From positions 124,001 to 188,000 of the forward strand of contig CAMIHP010000001.1 in NCBI GenBank assembly GCA_946222005.1: DNA of 64,000 nt, in the 5' to 3' direction. A program made the position numbers and the translations under genes. Source of the DNA: an uncultured Candidatus Saccharibacteria bacterium. Its GTDB lineage: Bacteria > Patescibacteriota > Saccharimonadia > Saccharimonadales > Saccharimonadaceae. The notes below the pieces were generated by a model. That model was not told where the DNA came from and ran no database searches. It was given only the letters and a program-made list of their open reading frames with translations. This document shows, in pieces, positions 1 to 9,191 of this stretch; position 1 is the stretch's first letter, and every line of letters starts with the position of its first letter.

Positions 1-115
1 CATTCACAATTGAGCCGCCTCGGCCCATTACCTTCTGATTATAGTCCACAACTCGATACGGCTTGCCATCGAGCTGCACAATCACGCCTTTTTTTAGGTC
101 AGTTGGTTGGTACAT
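1..115 (-). CDS. efp: Elongation factor P, N-terminal part (runs off the window)
   Basis: The 38 visible residues begin MYQPTDLKKG and match the N-terminal KOW-like domain of EF-P, which helps ribosomes through polyproline stretches. The ATG at 113-115 follows an AGGAG at 123-127. The tip loop that normally reads PGKG reads MGRGG, so an arginine occupies the position of the modified lysine; some EF-Ps with Arg there are rhamnosylated. It is the last gene of the rpsF-ssb-rpsR series. Pro-rich proteins are common in this window, which gives EF-P clear work. The rest of the gene lies outside the window. Confidence 0.85.
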   Translation of the reverse strand, partial: MYQPTDLKKGVIVQLDGKPYRVVDYNQKVMGRGGSIVN

Positions 116-197
116 CACCTATCTCCTGTTTAGTAGTTGCTGCTTCGTTCGAAACATCCGCCAGCGCAGTCACAGAGGTACTGCGCTGAAAAAGCTC

Positions 198-398
198 CTA
201 ACCTTGCGCCACAAATGGTAGCAACGCCAAGTGGCGAGCCCGCTTCACCGCTACGGCGAGTTGTCGTTGTTGTTTATCCGACAACCCTGTGCGACTGCGT
301 GGCTCGATCTGCCCATAAATATTAATGAACTTTTGCAATGTCTTTGCATCTTTGTAGTCAAAATAGACCGGTGTGTCCTTGCGCATGCGCTTGGCCAT
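198..398 (-). CDS. rpsR: 30S ribosomal protein bS18
   Basis: This 66-residue basic protein has the S18 core (FDYKDAKTLQKFINIYGQI, then RSRTGLSDKQQRQLAVAVKRARHLALLPF). S18 pairs with S6 on the small-subunit platform. AAAGGAG precedes the ATG. It lies downstream of ssb in the classical rpsF-ssb-rpsR order, but the gene that follows is efp, and no rplI (L9) is seen in the part that can be read. A truncated or leaderless L9 elsewhere cannot be excluded. Confidence 0.95.
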   Translation of the reverse strand: MAKRMRKDTPVYFDYKDAKTLQKFINIYGQIEPRSRTGLSDKQQRQLAVAVKRARHLALLPFVAQG

Positions 399-422
399 TA
401 TTTGTTCTCCTTTAGTATGTTG

Positions 423-872
423 TTAAAATGGTATTTCTGATAGGTCAATTGGCTTGTCGTCGATGTCTTCGATGACAACATCCTGGCTGCTACCACTGTT
501 AGTTGGCACTGCAGCCGGTGTTGTATTTCCGTCAGCACGTCCACCACCAACGAAGGTGAAGTCCTCTACTGTTACTTCTACAACAGAGCGCTTGTTGCCG
601 TCCTTATCGTCGTAGCTGCGCTGGTCGAGGCGACCACTGACGAGCAGTGGGCTACCCTTCTTTACATATTGTGCAATGGTTTCGCCAGTCCGCCCCCAGG
701 CTACACAGTTAATGAAGCTGGTTTGGTCTTGGTTTTGGCCATTTTGGTTGCGCCATGTGCGAGTAACCGCTAGTGTAAAATTCGCAACGTTCTGCCCACT
801 TGCTGTGGTGCGCACCTCTATATCGCGCGTCAAATTGCCCATCAAAATAACTTTGCTAAATCCTCGAGCCAT
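423..872 (-). CDS. ssb: Single-stranded DNA-binding protein
   Basis: The 149 residues form one OB-fold (about 1-110; KVILMGNLTRDIEVR and FINCVAWGRTGETIAQYVKKG) followed by a short linker and an acidic tail ending DLSEIPF. That tail is the usual docking peptide for replication and repair partners. GAGGAGG lies just before the ATG. SSB coats single-stranded DNA during replication, repair and uptake. It sits between rpsF and rpsR as in most bacteria, so the three genes are probably one transcript. Confidence 0.96.
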   Translation of the reverse strand: MARGFSKVILMGNLTRDIEVRTTASGQNVANFTLAVTRTWRNQNGQNQDQTSFINCVAWGRTGETIAQYVKKGSPLLVSGRLDQRSYDDKDGNKRSVVEVTVEDFTFVGGGRADGNTTPAAVPTNSGSSQDVVIEDIDDKPIDLSEIPF

Positions 873-920
873 ACATCCTCCTCGATTCTTTACTGTGGTT
901 ATTAGTTTTTGTGGTAATTT

Positions 921-1265
921 TTACTCTTCTGTCTGGCGGCTAGCTTCGCGCGCTTTGGCCTCTGCCATCAGCTTGCGGCCCTTCTCGTCCACCTTGACGA
1001 GCAAGTAGCGGATCACATCATCAGAAATATTCAGCGCATTGCTGATCTTTAGCGGCGCATCAGCAGGCAGCGCCACCTCAAAGTAGACATACACCGCAAA
1101 GTCTTCCTTCTTAATACTATACTGCAGCTTTTTCTTGCCCCAGTTGTCTTCGCTGGTAATAGAGCCACCAGCACCGAGCACCAGCTCACGTACTTTAGCA
1201 AGTGGCGCCTCAAGGTTCGATTCTAGATCTGGCCGAATCAAAACCGTTAGTTCATATTGTTTCAT
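921..1265 (-). CDS. rpsF: 30S ribosomal protein bS6
   Basis: The 114-residue product begins MKQYELTVLIRPDLES and has the S6 ferredoxin-like fold, including NWGKKKLQYSIKKEDFAVYVYFE. I chose the ATG at 1263-1265 because AGGAGG lies 5-10 bases before it; an in-frame ATG at 1289 would add eight residues and lacks a ribosome site. The C-terminus is a short charged tail. This is the first gene of the rpsF-ssb-rpsR operon and is preceded by a hairpin leader that fits S6:S18 autoregulation. Confidence 0.95.
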   Translation of the reverse strand: MKQYELTVLIRPDLESNLEAPLAKVRELVLGAGGSITSEDNWGKKKLQYSIKKEDFAVYVYFEVALPADAPLKISNALNISDDVIRYLLVKVDEKGRKLMAEAKAREASRQTEE

Positions 1266-1283
1266 ATGTAAACCTCCTTTGGA

Positions 1284-1314
1284 ATCCATATGGATGTTTA
1301 TCCGGACGATAAAC
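1284..1314 (-). promoter_or_regulatory. Probable S6:S18-responsive leader of rpsF
   Basis: In the rpsF leader RNA a perfect 7-bp stem (GTTTATC/GATAAAC, 1296-1314) closes a loop that reads GUCCG. It is followed by the 12-base palindrome ATCCATATGGAT at 1284-1295 and then the Shine-Dalgarno. Known S6:S18 leaders present a CCG triplet in a loop or bulge before rpsF, so this fits. The assignment rests on position and the CCG only. Confidence 0.5.
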
Positions 1315-1329
1315 TTAGGTTAATAACGC

Positions 1330-1340
1330 ATTATATTATA
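1330..1340 (-). promoter_or_regulatory. -10 element(s) of the rpsF operon
   Basis: Two overlapping copies of TATAAT read on the minus strand at 1330-1335 and 1335-1340, about 65-75 bases upstream of the rpsF start. No good -35 hexamer is visible. Confidence 0.45.
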
Positions 1341-4239
1341 CGCGAGACAGCACGCAAAGTCTAGCGAGGTACAGGGGTGCAGCGGTATTGTACTTTTTGC
1401 TTTTTCATTTTTTGTATTTATCTTGGCTCTACTCTATACACAGCTATTTATATTATTAGGTGCACACCCATGCTTCTCTCCCCACACGCTCGCCCATCCT
1501 GCCATAAGCCAGCTAGCAGTGCAGTATAATCATATACTTCTCTGACATTTTCAAAAACGATAATTATAATATAGTGCTATAATTCGCTTGCTTCGCCCTG
1601 CCGCTATACATAATATATGATGCCTATATACTATTATGTATAAGCACACAAGAATACCTTTTGAGCTCTATCACATTTATAAAACATCATTTATTATAAG
1701 TCAAAATGTGAAAAAATGAACCACCCTTACTTGTCGTGTATATACTACCTTGTCTTTCGCTCTTTTAGCTTTTTTGATGCTGCGATGTAACTACAAAAAA
1801 TATCGAGCCAGTTTTCGCTTGTGCTTATTTCACTATTGCTTCTGCCGTAAGCGAAGTATCGCTCCGCTACTTTTTCGTGCATTTTTGCCAGAGCCACCCA
1901 TGGCGCTCCGTGGCTCTATCGTCCCCATCTCATTTTTGCACATTGCTTGCATAGAGCCAGCTGCCCTACCTTCATACATCGCACATTTGCACCAATACTT
2001 TACCGTTTGTTTTCACACCATGAAGTACTATATGTCGCAAAATGTGAAAATTTTGAAAGCTCCATTTGTGCTATCCACGACACATCATTATTTTTTATAC
2101 AAGTCATACATCGCACCCTATTAGATCGTGTGGATTTAATAACCATAACCATTATATAATGCTTGTGTTTATCTCATATTTACTCATACTCAGCACACAA
2201 TTAGCCACCTACGCTCAAAAATACGAAAATATCACCATACTAACCCACCTACTAGATCATACACATCACACTCCATTCATTTTTTAACTTCGCACTCACA
2301 CTCTGAGGTTGTTTTATACACCTTATGCTTTGCTATACTAATTATGCCTATCTCACCATCAACTATCATTTGCTTGCATTATGCAACTGATCATAAAAAT
2401 TTGCTACGCTATCATATTGGCATAGCGCAGACGCGAATCCAGCTGTCACCACTTCCTCACAAAGCACCCTCTTAGCCAAAAAGTTACTTGCACTTACCGC
2501 ATATTTAGTGCTCACCAATGCCTACTATTTCTAACCCTCATCGCACCCATCTATTTTGTTATGAAAATTTGCTACAAAGCCTATCGTTGAATATTTTTCT
2601 ACTATTTTCACACACTCACCTCACCCCAAACGTATGCCACTATGCCTCATGATGCAGAAAATTTTCGCCACTTACTTCATCGCTGCATCGTGCCATGGCA
2701 AAAATTACCATTTTTAGTTTACAACCAATCAACCACCACAATACATAGTTTGCATGTCGTGTGCCCCTCATCAAAATTATCACATTTTTTGGCGCGTACG
2801 AACTATCATTGCTTCTTGGCACTATATTTTTGCACCAATTTGTCGGGCTGAGTTTCGATATTCTCAAATTTTTATTATGAATATCATTATATTCTGTTCA
2901 TGAAACTTAGCGTGGCAATCCTTTACTTAATTTGCTTCTCATATCACATCTAGGTCTCTTGTGCTTGCACGCACTACATAGATTTTAGCCAAAACATGGC
3001 AGCCATTTACTCAAGCGAACTCACTTTCTACTGCATCTCACACCCTCACACTCATTTTTGTAGATTTCCCTAATCAAAAATGTGAAAATTTGCACTGCTA
3101 CTACACGCGCTTCATTTTCATCACACATATTGTACGTTGCTCCTCTATCTTTCTATCTAGCCGTGTCAATTTTTGCATGCTCGCTCACAAATCTTCGCAT
3201 AGATGTAGACACTGCCATCATACCTATTTTATGTTTACTACCAAGCAATCCATTCTTGCATCATTCATCACTCGTATAGTAGCAAAAAATATTTTGCACG
3301 CGCATTATGCTGCAAAGTTGCAAACGTTTTTGCTAGACATCGCTAATTTTTATTAATAGCAAATAGCCCATCAGCGTTTTTTATTGTAGCATCGCAATGC
3401 GCCATTATTTTTTGTCACGTATGTAGTATCCGCTTGCTACTCTAGTCGTTGAAAAATCATTTTTTGCAATAGTACACTTTCCATCACTCTTTCTGTATGC
3501 GAAAATATCGCAACATATGCACCACACACCAATTAGAACGGGCAAAAAATAATATTCTACTACAGAATAATTTATTAATAATGTAGTGCTCACTCATATT
3601 TTTGCAAATCATTTTACACAAGTATCTCAGCTACTGCAAAAAATACTCATCGTTCTGCATTATACTTTGCGGTTTTCTCATTTTTTACTTTTTGTATTTC
3701 AAATCACACCGCACTCGTCACTCATCTACTTCGTGCCCACTCAAATTTTCATCAATATAGCGGCAATAAATATCATGAACTAATTCTTGCATTATTCATA
3801 CTCTCTCACTGTCTCCTTGCTTGTGTCATCCACAGCATCATATACAAAAAAGATATATTCGATAAAGCAATCAACTCACTTTGCGTACAAAATATTCATT
3901 ACGATGCACTATGTATAGTACATGAGCGCATCTATACCCGCTTAATTTACCATTTACTGCTCTGAATATATTCTTATTATATTCAGACATTCTCTTGCTC
4001 ATTTTCAAGCAATGTATAATACACAAAGAGAGTCCATATAGCACACAAATACCTGTATGGCATAAATGCTACATTATTTTCTTACCACAACGCGCACATT
4101 ACACCAACCAATACACGCGATCCTTAAAAATTCAATGGCATAGCACGTGCCCTTGTTTATTCTTTGCAATCACCATAGATTTTTTGCACAGAAAAACCAG
4201 TGCTCATCACACTGGCTTTCTCTCGTCTATAACTAGCCT
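1341..4239. other. 2.9-kb AT-rich region without a credible gene
   Basis: No open frame here longer than about 125 codons looks like a protein: compositions are odd, frames overlap, and Shine-Dalgarno sequences are missing. The DNA is much richer in A+T than the flanking genes. The plus strand is poor in G; I count 37 C and 8 G in 2161-2280. The 12-mer AAAATGTGAAAA occurs at 1703-1714, 2039-2050 and 3077-3088, with near copies elsewhere. It could be decayed genes, a long noncoding RNA or a chromosomal landmark; none can be shown from the sequence. Confidence 0.6.
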
Positions 4240-4983
4240 TTATGCAGCGAGTGAGAAGTCTCCTTGAACCAAACCAAGCTCATCACTATACTCAAGCCGT
4301 TGCGACTCTGTAGTCGGAACCAGCACAATACCACTTGCAGTGCTGAGCTCGCCATCAATCACATCACCTTGGTCTGTGATCATCTGCGGGCCTTCGCCTG
4401 GCTCACCCTGAATAATGCCATACACAACAGGGGCACTATCAATCATCTCTTGATCTGGGCGCTTTCCAACATAGAATCCAATCAATGAGCCGATTACCCC
4501 TTCTTCCGCTCCACCATCTTCGCCTAAAGAAATCGCCGCTTCTTGGTGGGATAGCGACGACTCAATTGCGGAATACAGCGATGATACATCGCCTTGAGTG
4601 TCCTTAGGGCTCTTAAAGTCGTCAACAATTAGCACGACATATGGGACATCATTGACCTCAATAATATCACCAATTGCCAAGCCAAGCTTATCGCGCAGCT
4701 CGGATAATTTATTATGAATGGTATCAATGTGCTGATCTGTCATCTCAGCCATCGACAGTGCAAATAGCGGCCCAAGCTCGCGCTGCAGCCAGCCTCGAAC
4801 CTCTTGAGCAGATGGCAGCTCAAGAGCATTTGGCTTGCCATATCGATCATTAAACTTTTTGTCTGTCAGCATATTTCCATCATTTGCTGTGTCGTATTTT
4901 GAATATTTTGTCTCGCCCACTGGCGGTTTGTCACTTCTTGCGAATGGTTTTTCGCTTGTGTTATTGTTGGTATACTCTCTCAT
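4240..4983 (-). CDS. Hypothetical acidic protein, 247 aa
   Basis: I do not recognise this family. The protein is soluble and acidic. It has a polar, Asn/Ser/Lys-rich first 60 residues, a predicted helical part (about 60-100) and a mixed C-terminal half (GDIIEVNDVPYVVLIVDDF, and later GVIGSLIGFYVGKRP). There is no signal peptide or membrane segment. GCGGAG lies 11 bases before the ATG, and a TATAAA-like -10 sits only 5 bases before it. It stands alone between the AT-rich desert and the ribosomal operon. Coding composition differs clearly from the flanking desert, so it is likely real. Confidence 0.7.
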   Translation of the reverse strand: MREYTNNNTSEKPFARSDKPPVGETKYSKYDTANDGNMLTDKKFNDRYGKPNALELPSAQEVRGWLQRELGPLFALSMAEMTDQHIDTIHNKLSELRDKLGLAIGDIIEVNDVPYVVLIVDDFKSPKDTQGDVSSLYSAIESSLSHQEAAISLGEDGGAEEGVIGSLIGFYVGKRPDQEMIDSAPVVYGIIQGEPGEGPQMITDQGDVIDGELSTASGIVLVPTTESQRLEYSDELGLVQGDFSLAA

Positions 4984-5595
4984 AGTTGTTTATACTCCGC
5001 ACTATGATTTTGGTTAACGGCATTGGCTCCTTTCTGCCGATTCCTCCCTGCTGCGTGCTTTGTGGCGCTGGCAGCGTGGTAGTAAGTAATCGTATCAACT
5101 TGCATTATAGCACAAAAGCAGCGCCTGCAAAGCTATTTTTGGCCTTATTTTCGCATTATTTTCCCCATATGCACCCCTGTCGTACCAGTGGTAGCTATTT
5201 GGACGATAAATATATATTTTTCGCAAGCATTTTGGCCTTAATTACGCGTTTTTCTCCTTCACAAATAACACCCTCACCGCCTACCTGCTCCTGCTCTGTC
5301 GTTGCATGTGTGTAGCGCAAATATCAGCATGATGATACTACCCCACTCCAGCGCTGAAATAACTCTTATGGTGATGAAGAGCTAGCTACTAGCGAAGCTG
5401 CCCAGTTCTAAGGCGCTGTATGCAGATTCTGCTGTGTAGCCTAGAGTCTAGATCTTATCCAAACCAATGCTTAGCGGCCTCTCATGCTCCACCAAAGGCA
5501 AATCAACATGCATAGCATACCCCTGTTATGCCAGGCTCTGCGGCAAACCACAGCACACCATCCACTATCACAGCCACTCATCATGCAGCCATAGC
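4984..5595. other. Intergenic region downstream of rpsG
   Basis: About 610 bases lie between the start of the 247-residue ORFan and the rpsG terminator. I see no tRNA or convincing small gene. It holds one exact copy of the repeated 11-mer (TACCCCTGTTA, 5518-5528) and a partial copy (CACCCCTGTCG, 5172-5182). Confidence 0.5.
5518..5528 (+). repeat. Intergenic 11-mer TACCYCTGTTA
   Basis: This is an exact TACCCCTGTTA located about 70 bases beyond the rpsL-rpsG terminator. It is one of at least seven intergenic copies in this window. Confidence 0.5.
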
Positions 5596-5624
5596 AAAAC
5601 CGCCCAAGGATATACCTCGGGCGG
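5596..5624 (-). terminator. Rho-independent terminator of rpsL-rpsG
   Basis: On the minus strand CCGCCCGAGG pairs with CCTTGGGCGG (10 bp including one G-U) around a 5-base loop, followed by TTTT. It starts 24 bases after the rpsG stop. Confidence 0.85.
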
Positions 5625-5647
5625 CTGTGTACACTGCGCTGCAGAAC

Positions 5648-6127
5648 TTAGCCGCGAGCAAAGTGGGCAAAGGCGCGGTTGGCCTCGGCCATCTTGTGGG
5701 TGTCTTCCTTTTTCTTGAAGGCGACACCAGTTTGGTTGCACGCATCAACGATCTCTGTTGCCAGGCGCTTGCTATATGGCATACCACTCTTCGATCGGGC
5801 AGCCTGCACTAGCCACATAAAGGCAAAGTGCTGCTGGCGATGACCCTGAATGGGGAATGGAATCTGGTAGTTGGCACCACCAACGCGGCGGCTCTTTACC
5901 TCAAAGCTGGGGCTGATGTTCTTGATGCAGGTCTCAAACACTTCCAGTGGGTCCTCACTCTTGAGGCTGCGGGCGGCTTGCTCGAGTGCACTGTAGACAG
6001 CCCGCTCAGCAACTTGTTTTTTGCCATCCAGCATCGATTTGTTAATCAAGCGCTGCACCAGCACCGACTGGTACTTGCGGTCTGGCTTGATGGTGCGCTG
6101 GAGTTTTTTCGTGACTTTACGAGGCAT
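5648..6127 (-). CDS. rpsG: 30S ribosomal protein uS7
   Basis: The 159 residues begin MPRKVTKKLQRTIKPDRKYQS and contain the S7 signature region (LINKSMLDGKKQVAERAVYSAL, RRVGGANYQIP). S7 nucleates assembly of the 30S head. The start lies two bases after the rpsL stop, and GGAGGG within the end of rpsL serves as ribosome site, so the two genes are translationally linked. In many bacteria fusA and tuf follow; here a terminator closes the operon after rpsG. Confidence 0.96.
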   Translation of the reverse strand: MPRKVTKKLQRTIKPDRKYQSVLVQRLINKSMLDGKKQVAERAVYSALEQAARSLKSEDPLEVFETCIKNISPSFEVKSRRVGGANYQIPFPIQGHRQQHFAFMWLVQAARSKSGMPYSKRLATEIVDACNQTGVAFKKKEDTHKMAEANRAFAHFARG

Positions 6128-6129
6128 GG

Positions 6130-6543
6130 TTAGTTACCCTCCTTCTTGGCACCGTACTTGCTGCGGCCCTGCTTACGCTTCGATACCCCTTGCAGGTCGA
6201 GTGCACCACGGACGATGTGGTAGCGCACGCCTGGGAGGTCTGGCACACGGCCACCACGGACGAGTACCACAGCGTGCTCCTGCAGGTTGTGGCCTTCGCC
6301 GCCAATGTATGCCCAGACTTCGTGGCCGTTGGTGAGGCGCACACGAGCCACTTTACGCATCGCGGAGTTTGGCTTCTTGGGGGTTTTGGTTGTTACCTTG
6401 ACGCAGACACCACGCTTGAGTGGTGCATTTTGGTCGTAGTAGCGCACCTTGAGTGCGTTGTGGATGCGCCCCAGCGCTGGCGACTTCGACTTCCGGGCCG
6501 CCGTCTTGCGTGGCTTGCGCACCAATTGGTTAATGGTTGGCAT
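6130..6543 (-). CDS. rpsL: 30S ribosomal protein uS12
   Basis: The 137-residue protein starts MPTINQLVRKPRKTAARKSKSP at 6541-6543, with AAGGAG 6 bases upstream; a longer in-frame start at 6591 has no ribosome site. The decoding-centre loop TPKKPNSAMRK is intact, with the lysine associated with streptomycin sensitivity, and the second loop reads VRGGRVPDLPGVRYH. It is the first gene of rpsL-rpsG and has a leader of about 200 bases. Confidence 0.97.
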   Translation of the reverse strand: MPTINQLVRKPRKTAARKSKSPALGRIHNALKVRYYDQNAPLKRGVCVKVTTKTPKKPNSAMRKVARVRLTNGHEVWAYIGGEGHNLQEHAVVLVRGGRVPDLPGVRYHIVRGALDLQGVSKRKQGRSKYGAKKEGN

Positions 6544-6630
6544 GCAATTCTCCTTATTGCTTATAGTCCGTAACTCTACTGCCTGTCCCACTCATGCAAT
6601 CGGTGGTGTAGCAGCATAGAATACTGGCTA

Positions 6631-6646
6631 CTGGGCGATTACCCAG
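6631..6646 (-). promoter_or_regulatory. Hairpin in the long rpsL leader
   Basis: CTGGG/CCCAG pair around a 6-base loop in the 5' leader between the promoter and rpsL. Ribosomal operons are often controlled in such leaders; here this is only a structural hint. Confidence 0.3.
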
Positions 6647-6757
6647 CATATTTGCGTGTACGATTGGGAGCAGCACCTCCGCCTCGTGTCTGTACCTTCT
6701 CCGCCAGGCAGCGCGCTCACACCAGCACCCTACCCCGAAAAGAGGAAACTCGTGGGT

Positions 6758-6787
6758 ATTATAGCACAGATAATTATGTTGGATCAA
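6758..6787 (-). promoter_or_regulatory. Promoter of rpsL-rpsG
   Basis: On the minus strand TTGATC (6782-6787) is followed 18 bases later by TATAAT (6758-6763), preceded by TGC (extended -10). Transcription would start near 6750, giving a leader of about 205 bases. Confidence 0.7.
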
Positions 6788-6965
6788 TCGCGCTATGTCG
6801 TCTCAGGTATGCCATTATTCTCGTCCTCACTACTGGCCTTATTCCAAACAAGATCCATGCCTGCGAGCTATCAATATTATGCACACCCAAGGAGTCCCCC
6901 ATCATCCTTTCTTCTCATCCATCATCACAGCAATAAGCCAACAAATATGTTACACTTACATTATC

Positions 6966-8138
6966 ATGAAACAAACTATCGAAAAGGCAGGCTTACTCAG
7001 CCTGTCGCTTATACTTACGTCGTCTGCTGCTATTGCTCCGGCCATTCCGGCAATGAAGGCATTTTATCACCAGTTTTCGGATACGCAGGTAGAGCTCATC
7101 CTGTCTATTCCGTCGCTATTTGTCATTCTCACACTACTGGCTAATCATGCAATTCGCCGCGTGCTGTCTGAGCGACACATCATTATTATCAGCCTCATTC
7201 TCATTCCGTTGGCTGGTGTGATGCCGTTTTTCACTCAGGAGTATTGGTTAGTGCTGGCTTCGCGCGCAGCCTTTGGTGTTGGGACGGGGCTCATCAACGC
7301 GGTTGCTATTACTATCCTCAGCGATTATTACAGTGGCCGAGAGCGTGCGCAAGTACTGGGCTGGCGCGTTTCTGCCGAAATCATTGGCTGCGCGCTGCTC
7401 ACCCTGCTGGCTGGGCAGTTGATCAAAATTAGCTGGATGCACGCCTTCTTAATTTACACAGCCGGGCTCGTCATCCTTGCTATCTTCCTCACCTGTGCCC
7501 CGCGACGACAACCACGTATGCCTACCGAGCCCATCAAAACAGAGGGTGCTTCGCCAGCCGCTCACTCGCTGAGCCGTAATCAGCTTAGCACAGTCATTGG
7601 ATTAACACTGTGCGGGGTATGGTTTGTCTGCATTGATACATCACTGGCGCTGCGCCTGCCCGAAATCACTATTGCGGCGGGTTTTGGCTCGGCCACAGAC
7701 GCAAGTATCATCCTCAGCCTCAAGCAAATCATGGGGATTATCGCCGGTGCAGTATTTGTCTATGCAGTGAGTCGATACAAGCAGCAGCTCTTGGCATTGT
7801 CTGCTCTGCTCATTGGTATCATTTTGCTTGGCTTGTCGCTATCGCCAACGATCTGGCTGCTTGGCCTTTCGTCCTTTGGGGTTGGCTTCGTCTATAGCAT
7901 CATTCTCTCAACGATATTTCACCGATTGTCAGACGAAGTCTCCACACAATCGCGCAGCACAGCCACAGCAATTGTCCTTGTTGGGTGCAATCTCGGTGGT
8001 GGCAGCGCACCATATGTTTTGCAGTTGTTTTCATGGTTGGGCGCTCAAGGGCTGGCAGTCTTCGCTTGGTTTGGAGTATTGTCTTTGATGATTGGCATCA
8101 GTCTATGGCTCTCTCATCGATACGCACGTCGTCGATAA
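6966..8138 (+). CDS. MFS transporter
   Basis: The 390-residue protein begins MKQTIEKAGLLSLSLIL and shows about 12 hydrophobic segments in two halves separated by a hydrophilic loop (about 175-200, rich in Pro, Arg and Ser). The loop between segments 4 and 5 carries LASRAAFGVGTGLINA, typical of major facilitator drug or solute exporters. I chose the ATG at 6966 because the longer frame upstream (from 6795) is not protein-like. No Shine-Dalgarno precedes it, so it may be leaderless although no clear -10 is visible. It is followed by pheA on the same strand. The substrate cannot be named. Confidence 0.85.
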   Translation: MKQTIEKAGLLSLSLILTSSAAIAPAIPAMKAFYHQFSDTQVELILSIPSLFVILTLLANHAIRRVLSERHIIIISLILIPLAGVMPFFTQEYWLVLASRAAFGVGTGLINAVAITILSDYYSGRERAQVLGWRVSAEIIGCALLTLLAGQLIKISWMHAFLIYTAGLVILAIFLTCAPRRQPRMPTEPIKTEGASPAAHSLSRNQLSTVIGLTLCGVWFVCIDTSLALRLPEITIAAGFGSATDASIILSLKQIMGIIAGAVFVYAVSRYKQQLLALSALLIGIILLGLSLSPTIWLLGLSSFGVGFVYSIILSTIFHRLSDEVSTQSRSTATAIVLVGCNLGGGSAPYVLQLFSWLGAQGLAVFAWFGVLSLMIGISLWLSHRYARRR

Positions 8139-8316
8139 TTTTTGAATCCTAGAGCCCACTTTTCAATAGCAAACTACTCTATAATATATTCTTTCACTCT
8201 GACCCAAATACTGAATATCCTCAAAATATATTCATAATCATCACGATGTGGGGAGGAACGTAAGGCGCGACATTATGCTATACATTAGACAGAAAACCCC
8301 TGTCGTCGCTACCCCG

Positions 8317-8325
8317 TGCTATACT
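8317..8325 (+). promoter_or_regulatory. Leaderless promoter of pheA
   Basis: An extended -10, TGC-TATACT, ends exactly 6 bases before the ATG at 8332. Transcription should start at or next to the A of the ATG. Confidence 0.75.
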
Positions 8326-8331
8326 AATCTC

Positions 8332-9138
8332 ATGCATATTGCCATCCAAGGTCAAGCAGGGTCGTTTCATGAGCAAGCGGCGCAGCAGTGGTTTGGGCCA
8401 CAGGTCGATACCGTGCCGTGCACGACGTTTCGCGATGTTTTCCATGCGCACGCGACTGGCCAAGCCGAGGGCATCGTTGTGGCGGTGGAAAACACACTCT
8501 ACGGGACAATCAACGAGCCGTACCACTACCTCGAGGCATGCCCGCTACCCATCATTGGTGAGGTACGTCTTGCCATTGAGCAGATGCTCATTACGCTGCC
8601 TGGTGCTCACCTGGCTGATATTACCGAGGTGTATTCGCATCCCGTGGCACTTGCGCAGTGCCAGCGCTTTCTTGCCGCCGAGCTACCCCATGCGGTGCAG
8701 AATGAATTTTTCGATACAGCGGGAGCGGTTGCCTCCATCAAAGCAGCCGGCGACCCGCACAAAGCCGCCATCGCTGGCCAGGCTGCTGCTACTCTCCATC
8801 ACCTGCCCATCCTGCGCCGTGCCATTCAAGACAGCCACGACAACATCACCCGCTTCATCGTCCTCGCACCAGGCCACGCACCAGCCGGTGCCAACCGCGC
8901 CACGCTCGTCGTCACGACTAATCACCAGCCTGGTGCACTACTTGAGGTGTTGCGCATCTTCGCCGCGGCAGGCATCAATATCAGCAGCCTGCAGTCTCAG
9001 CCGATCGTTGGCCAGCCCTGGCAATACAAATTCTTCCTCGTCGTCGACAGCGCTGGTGCTCCACTCCGGCACGCCCTGCGCGCCATTGAGCAAAGCGACC
9101 ACACTGTGCGGCTGCTGGGTGAGTATCGTGCGGGGTGA
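8332..9138 (+). CDS. pheA: Prephenate dehydratase with ACT domain
   Basis: The 268 residues carry the dehydratase domain (about 1-180: VVAVENTLYGTINEP, SHPVALAQCQRFL and the catalytic NITRF near 180) and a C-terminal ACT domain (GALLEVLRIFAAAGINISSLQSQP). The enzyme makes phenylpyruvate for phenylalanine synthesis. The phenylalanine-sensing ESRP of the ACT domain reads QSQP here, so feedback control may be changed. It stands alone: no other aromatic pathway gene is visible, which is odd for a lineage with almost no amino acid synthesis. The in-frame start at 8248 was rejected because the promoter lies downstream of it. Confidence 0.9.
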   Translation: MHIAIQGQAGSFHEQAAQQWFGPQVDTVPCTTFRDVFHAHATGQAEGIVVAVENTLYGTINEPYHYLEACPLPIIGEVRLAIEQMLITLPGAHLADITEVYSHPVALAQCQRFLAAELPHAVQNEFFDTAGAVASIKAAGDPHKAAIAGQAAATLHHLPILRRAIQDSHDNITRFIVLAPGHAPAGANRATLVVTTNHQPGALLEVLRIFAAAGINISSLQSQPIVGQPWQYKFFLVVDSAGAPLRHALRAIEQSDHTVRLLGEYRAG

Positions 9139-9191
9139 TACATATAACCATGCTTATCTCCAGCGCACAAGAATATATTTAGATTGAGCCA

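Noticed and set aside
1341..4239. Replication origin in the AT-rich region
   Set aside because: Only isolated partial DnaA-box-like words (for example TCATCCACA near 3827) are present, no dnaA or dnaN lies nearby, and gene orientation does not switch there.
1750..4267. Open frames of 60-125 codons in the AT-rich region
   Set aside because: They overlap on several frames, have strange compositions, lack ribosome sites and resemble no protein. I treat them as chance frames.
8339..9187. 282-codon frame overlapping pheA on the same strand
   Set aside because: It is a Ser/Pro/Arg-rich frame shifted from pheA; the pheA frame has all catalytic motifs.
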